Origin: Oceanobacillus oncorhynchi
Lineage (GTDB): Bacteria > Bacillota > Bacilli > Bacillales > Amphibacillaceae
Direction: 5' to 3'
Assembly: GCF_000821065.1 (NCBI RefSeq)
Contig: NZ_CDGG01000001.1
Coordinates: 2,356,001-2,420,000 of the forward strand
Length of the DNA: 64,000 nucleotides
Position 1 is the first letter of the stretch, and each line of letters begins with the position of its first letter. Below, in pieces: positions 63,703 to 64,000 of the stretch. The notes under the pieces are model-generated. The model did no database searches and was not told the DNA's origin. It saw only the letters and a list, made by a program, of their open reading frames with translations. Made by a program: the position numbers and the translations under genes.

Positions 63703-64000
63703 TTATAAAATATTTGCCTGTCCTAATAGCCATAGAACAGCAATGATACCGACAATAATCCATAGCATATTTTTCCGGATAGCCTCTGGCATTTTCCGTT
63801 TTTTATTCCATCGATCCGGATCAAATTGCGGGCCGTCGTCATCATCTGCATACTTTCTTTTTCGCGGTCGGTTGCGCGACCAGGGGGAATAACTCTTTAC
63901 GCCGGCTAAGAGAAGCGGAGCGTAGGTAAAACCGCTGAAAAAACCAAATAAATGTCCCAATATGCTAATGCCGCTTCGTAAAAATGTCATGGCTAACGCA
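63703..64000 (-). CDS. Rhomboid-family intramembrane protease, C-terminal part
   Basis: Runs off the window's right end; the last 98 codons are visible. ISILGHLFGFFSGF carries the His and G-x-x-x-G pattern of rhomboid TM6, followed by a basic, Asp-rich cytoplasmic loop (KRKYADDDDGPQFDPDRW) and a final helix. The catalytic Ser would lie outside the window. Rhomboids cleave membrane proteins within the bilayer. Good match by pattern but partial. Confidence 0.7.
   Translation of the reverse strand, partial: ALAMTFLRSGISILGHLFGFFSGFTYAPLLLAGVKSYSPWSRNRPRKRKYADDDDGPQFDPDRWNKKRKMPEAIRKNMLWIIVGIIAVLWLLGQANIL

Overview
The window is 64 kb of low-G+C chromosome from a spore-forming member of the Bacillaceae. 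Gene content and many local gene orders follow Bacillus subtilis: cssRS divergent from htrA, a kip/pxp-type 5-oxoprolinase operon, a yhgD/yhgE pair, a ykoGHI-like two-component/PepSY set, CotX and YppG-type coat proteins, and comC. The overall style (AT-rich, TRAP and tripartite transporters, mqo, DUF368) suggests the Oceanobacillus/Virgibacillus group. That placement is inferred from content only. No rRNA, tRNA or CRISPR was seen.

Layout. 1-5.3 kb: 3' end of proS, a TRAP transporter (dctQMP, minus strand) and a divergent M20 amidohydrolase that probably works on the imported compound. 5.3-12.7 kb: housekeeping and stress genes (glutathione peroxidase, GNAT, trhO, cold-shock protein, beta-hydroxyacid dehydrogenase, YteA) and two spore-coat CotX paralogues. 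12.9-19 kb: the secretion-stress module htrA / cssRS, then typA. 19.4-28.6 kb: an amino-acid/5-oxoproline catabolic region with two PLP enzymes, a LysR regulator, a broken ridA, an Nramp-like transporter, pxpBAC and a YcsI-like protein. 28.6-41 kb: lipoproteins, an LrgAB pair, a very large YhgE with its TetR regulator, mqo, an amidinotransferase, a decayed gene, DUF368 and a thioredoxin. 41.2-53 kb: a two-component system with a PepSY gene, an 8-kb tricarboxylate-type island (prpF-like, tctCBA, LysR, decarboxylating dehydrogenase, tcuA-like flavoprotein), then a second PepSY gene. 53-64 kb: small redox/coat proteins, an esterase, degV, an EamA transporter, cshA, nagEB, comC, an ISL3-family insertion sequence and the 3' end of a rhomboid protease.

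Most notable non-coding signals. (1) A 154-bp, hairpin-rich, TTTAT-flanked repeat is present in two copies that differ at one base; one copy splits a ridA gene. At least three 48-49-bp copies are what would remain after deletion between two internal 9-bp repeats. (2) Each of the two PepSY promoters carries a pair of 11-bp direct repeats exactly 29 bp before the -10 hexamer, suggesting one response-regulator regulon now split by the tricarboxylate island. (3) A block of about 60 bp is conserved in the promoters of the two PLP enzymes flanking the LysR gene, pointing to one LysR regulon. (4) The TRAP binding-protein gene appears to start at an ATT codon. (5) A glutaredoxin-fold protein has lost its redox cysteines. 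Start sites were refined from ribosome-binding sites wherever the longest reading frame lacked one.
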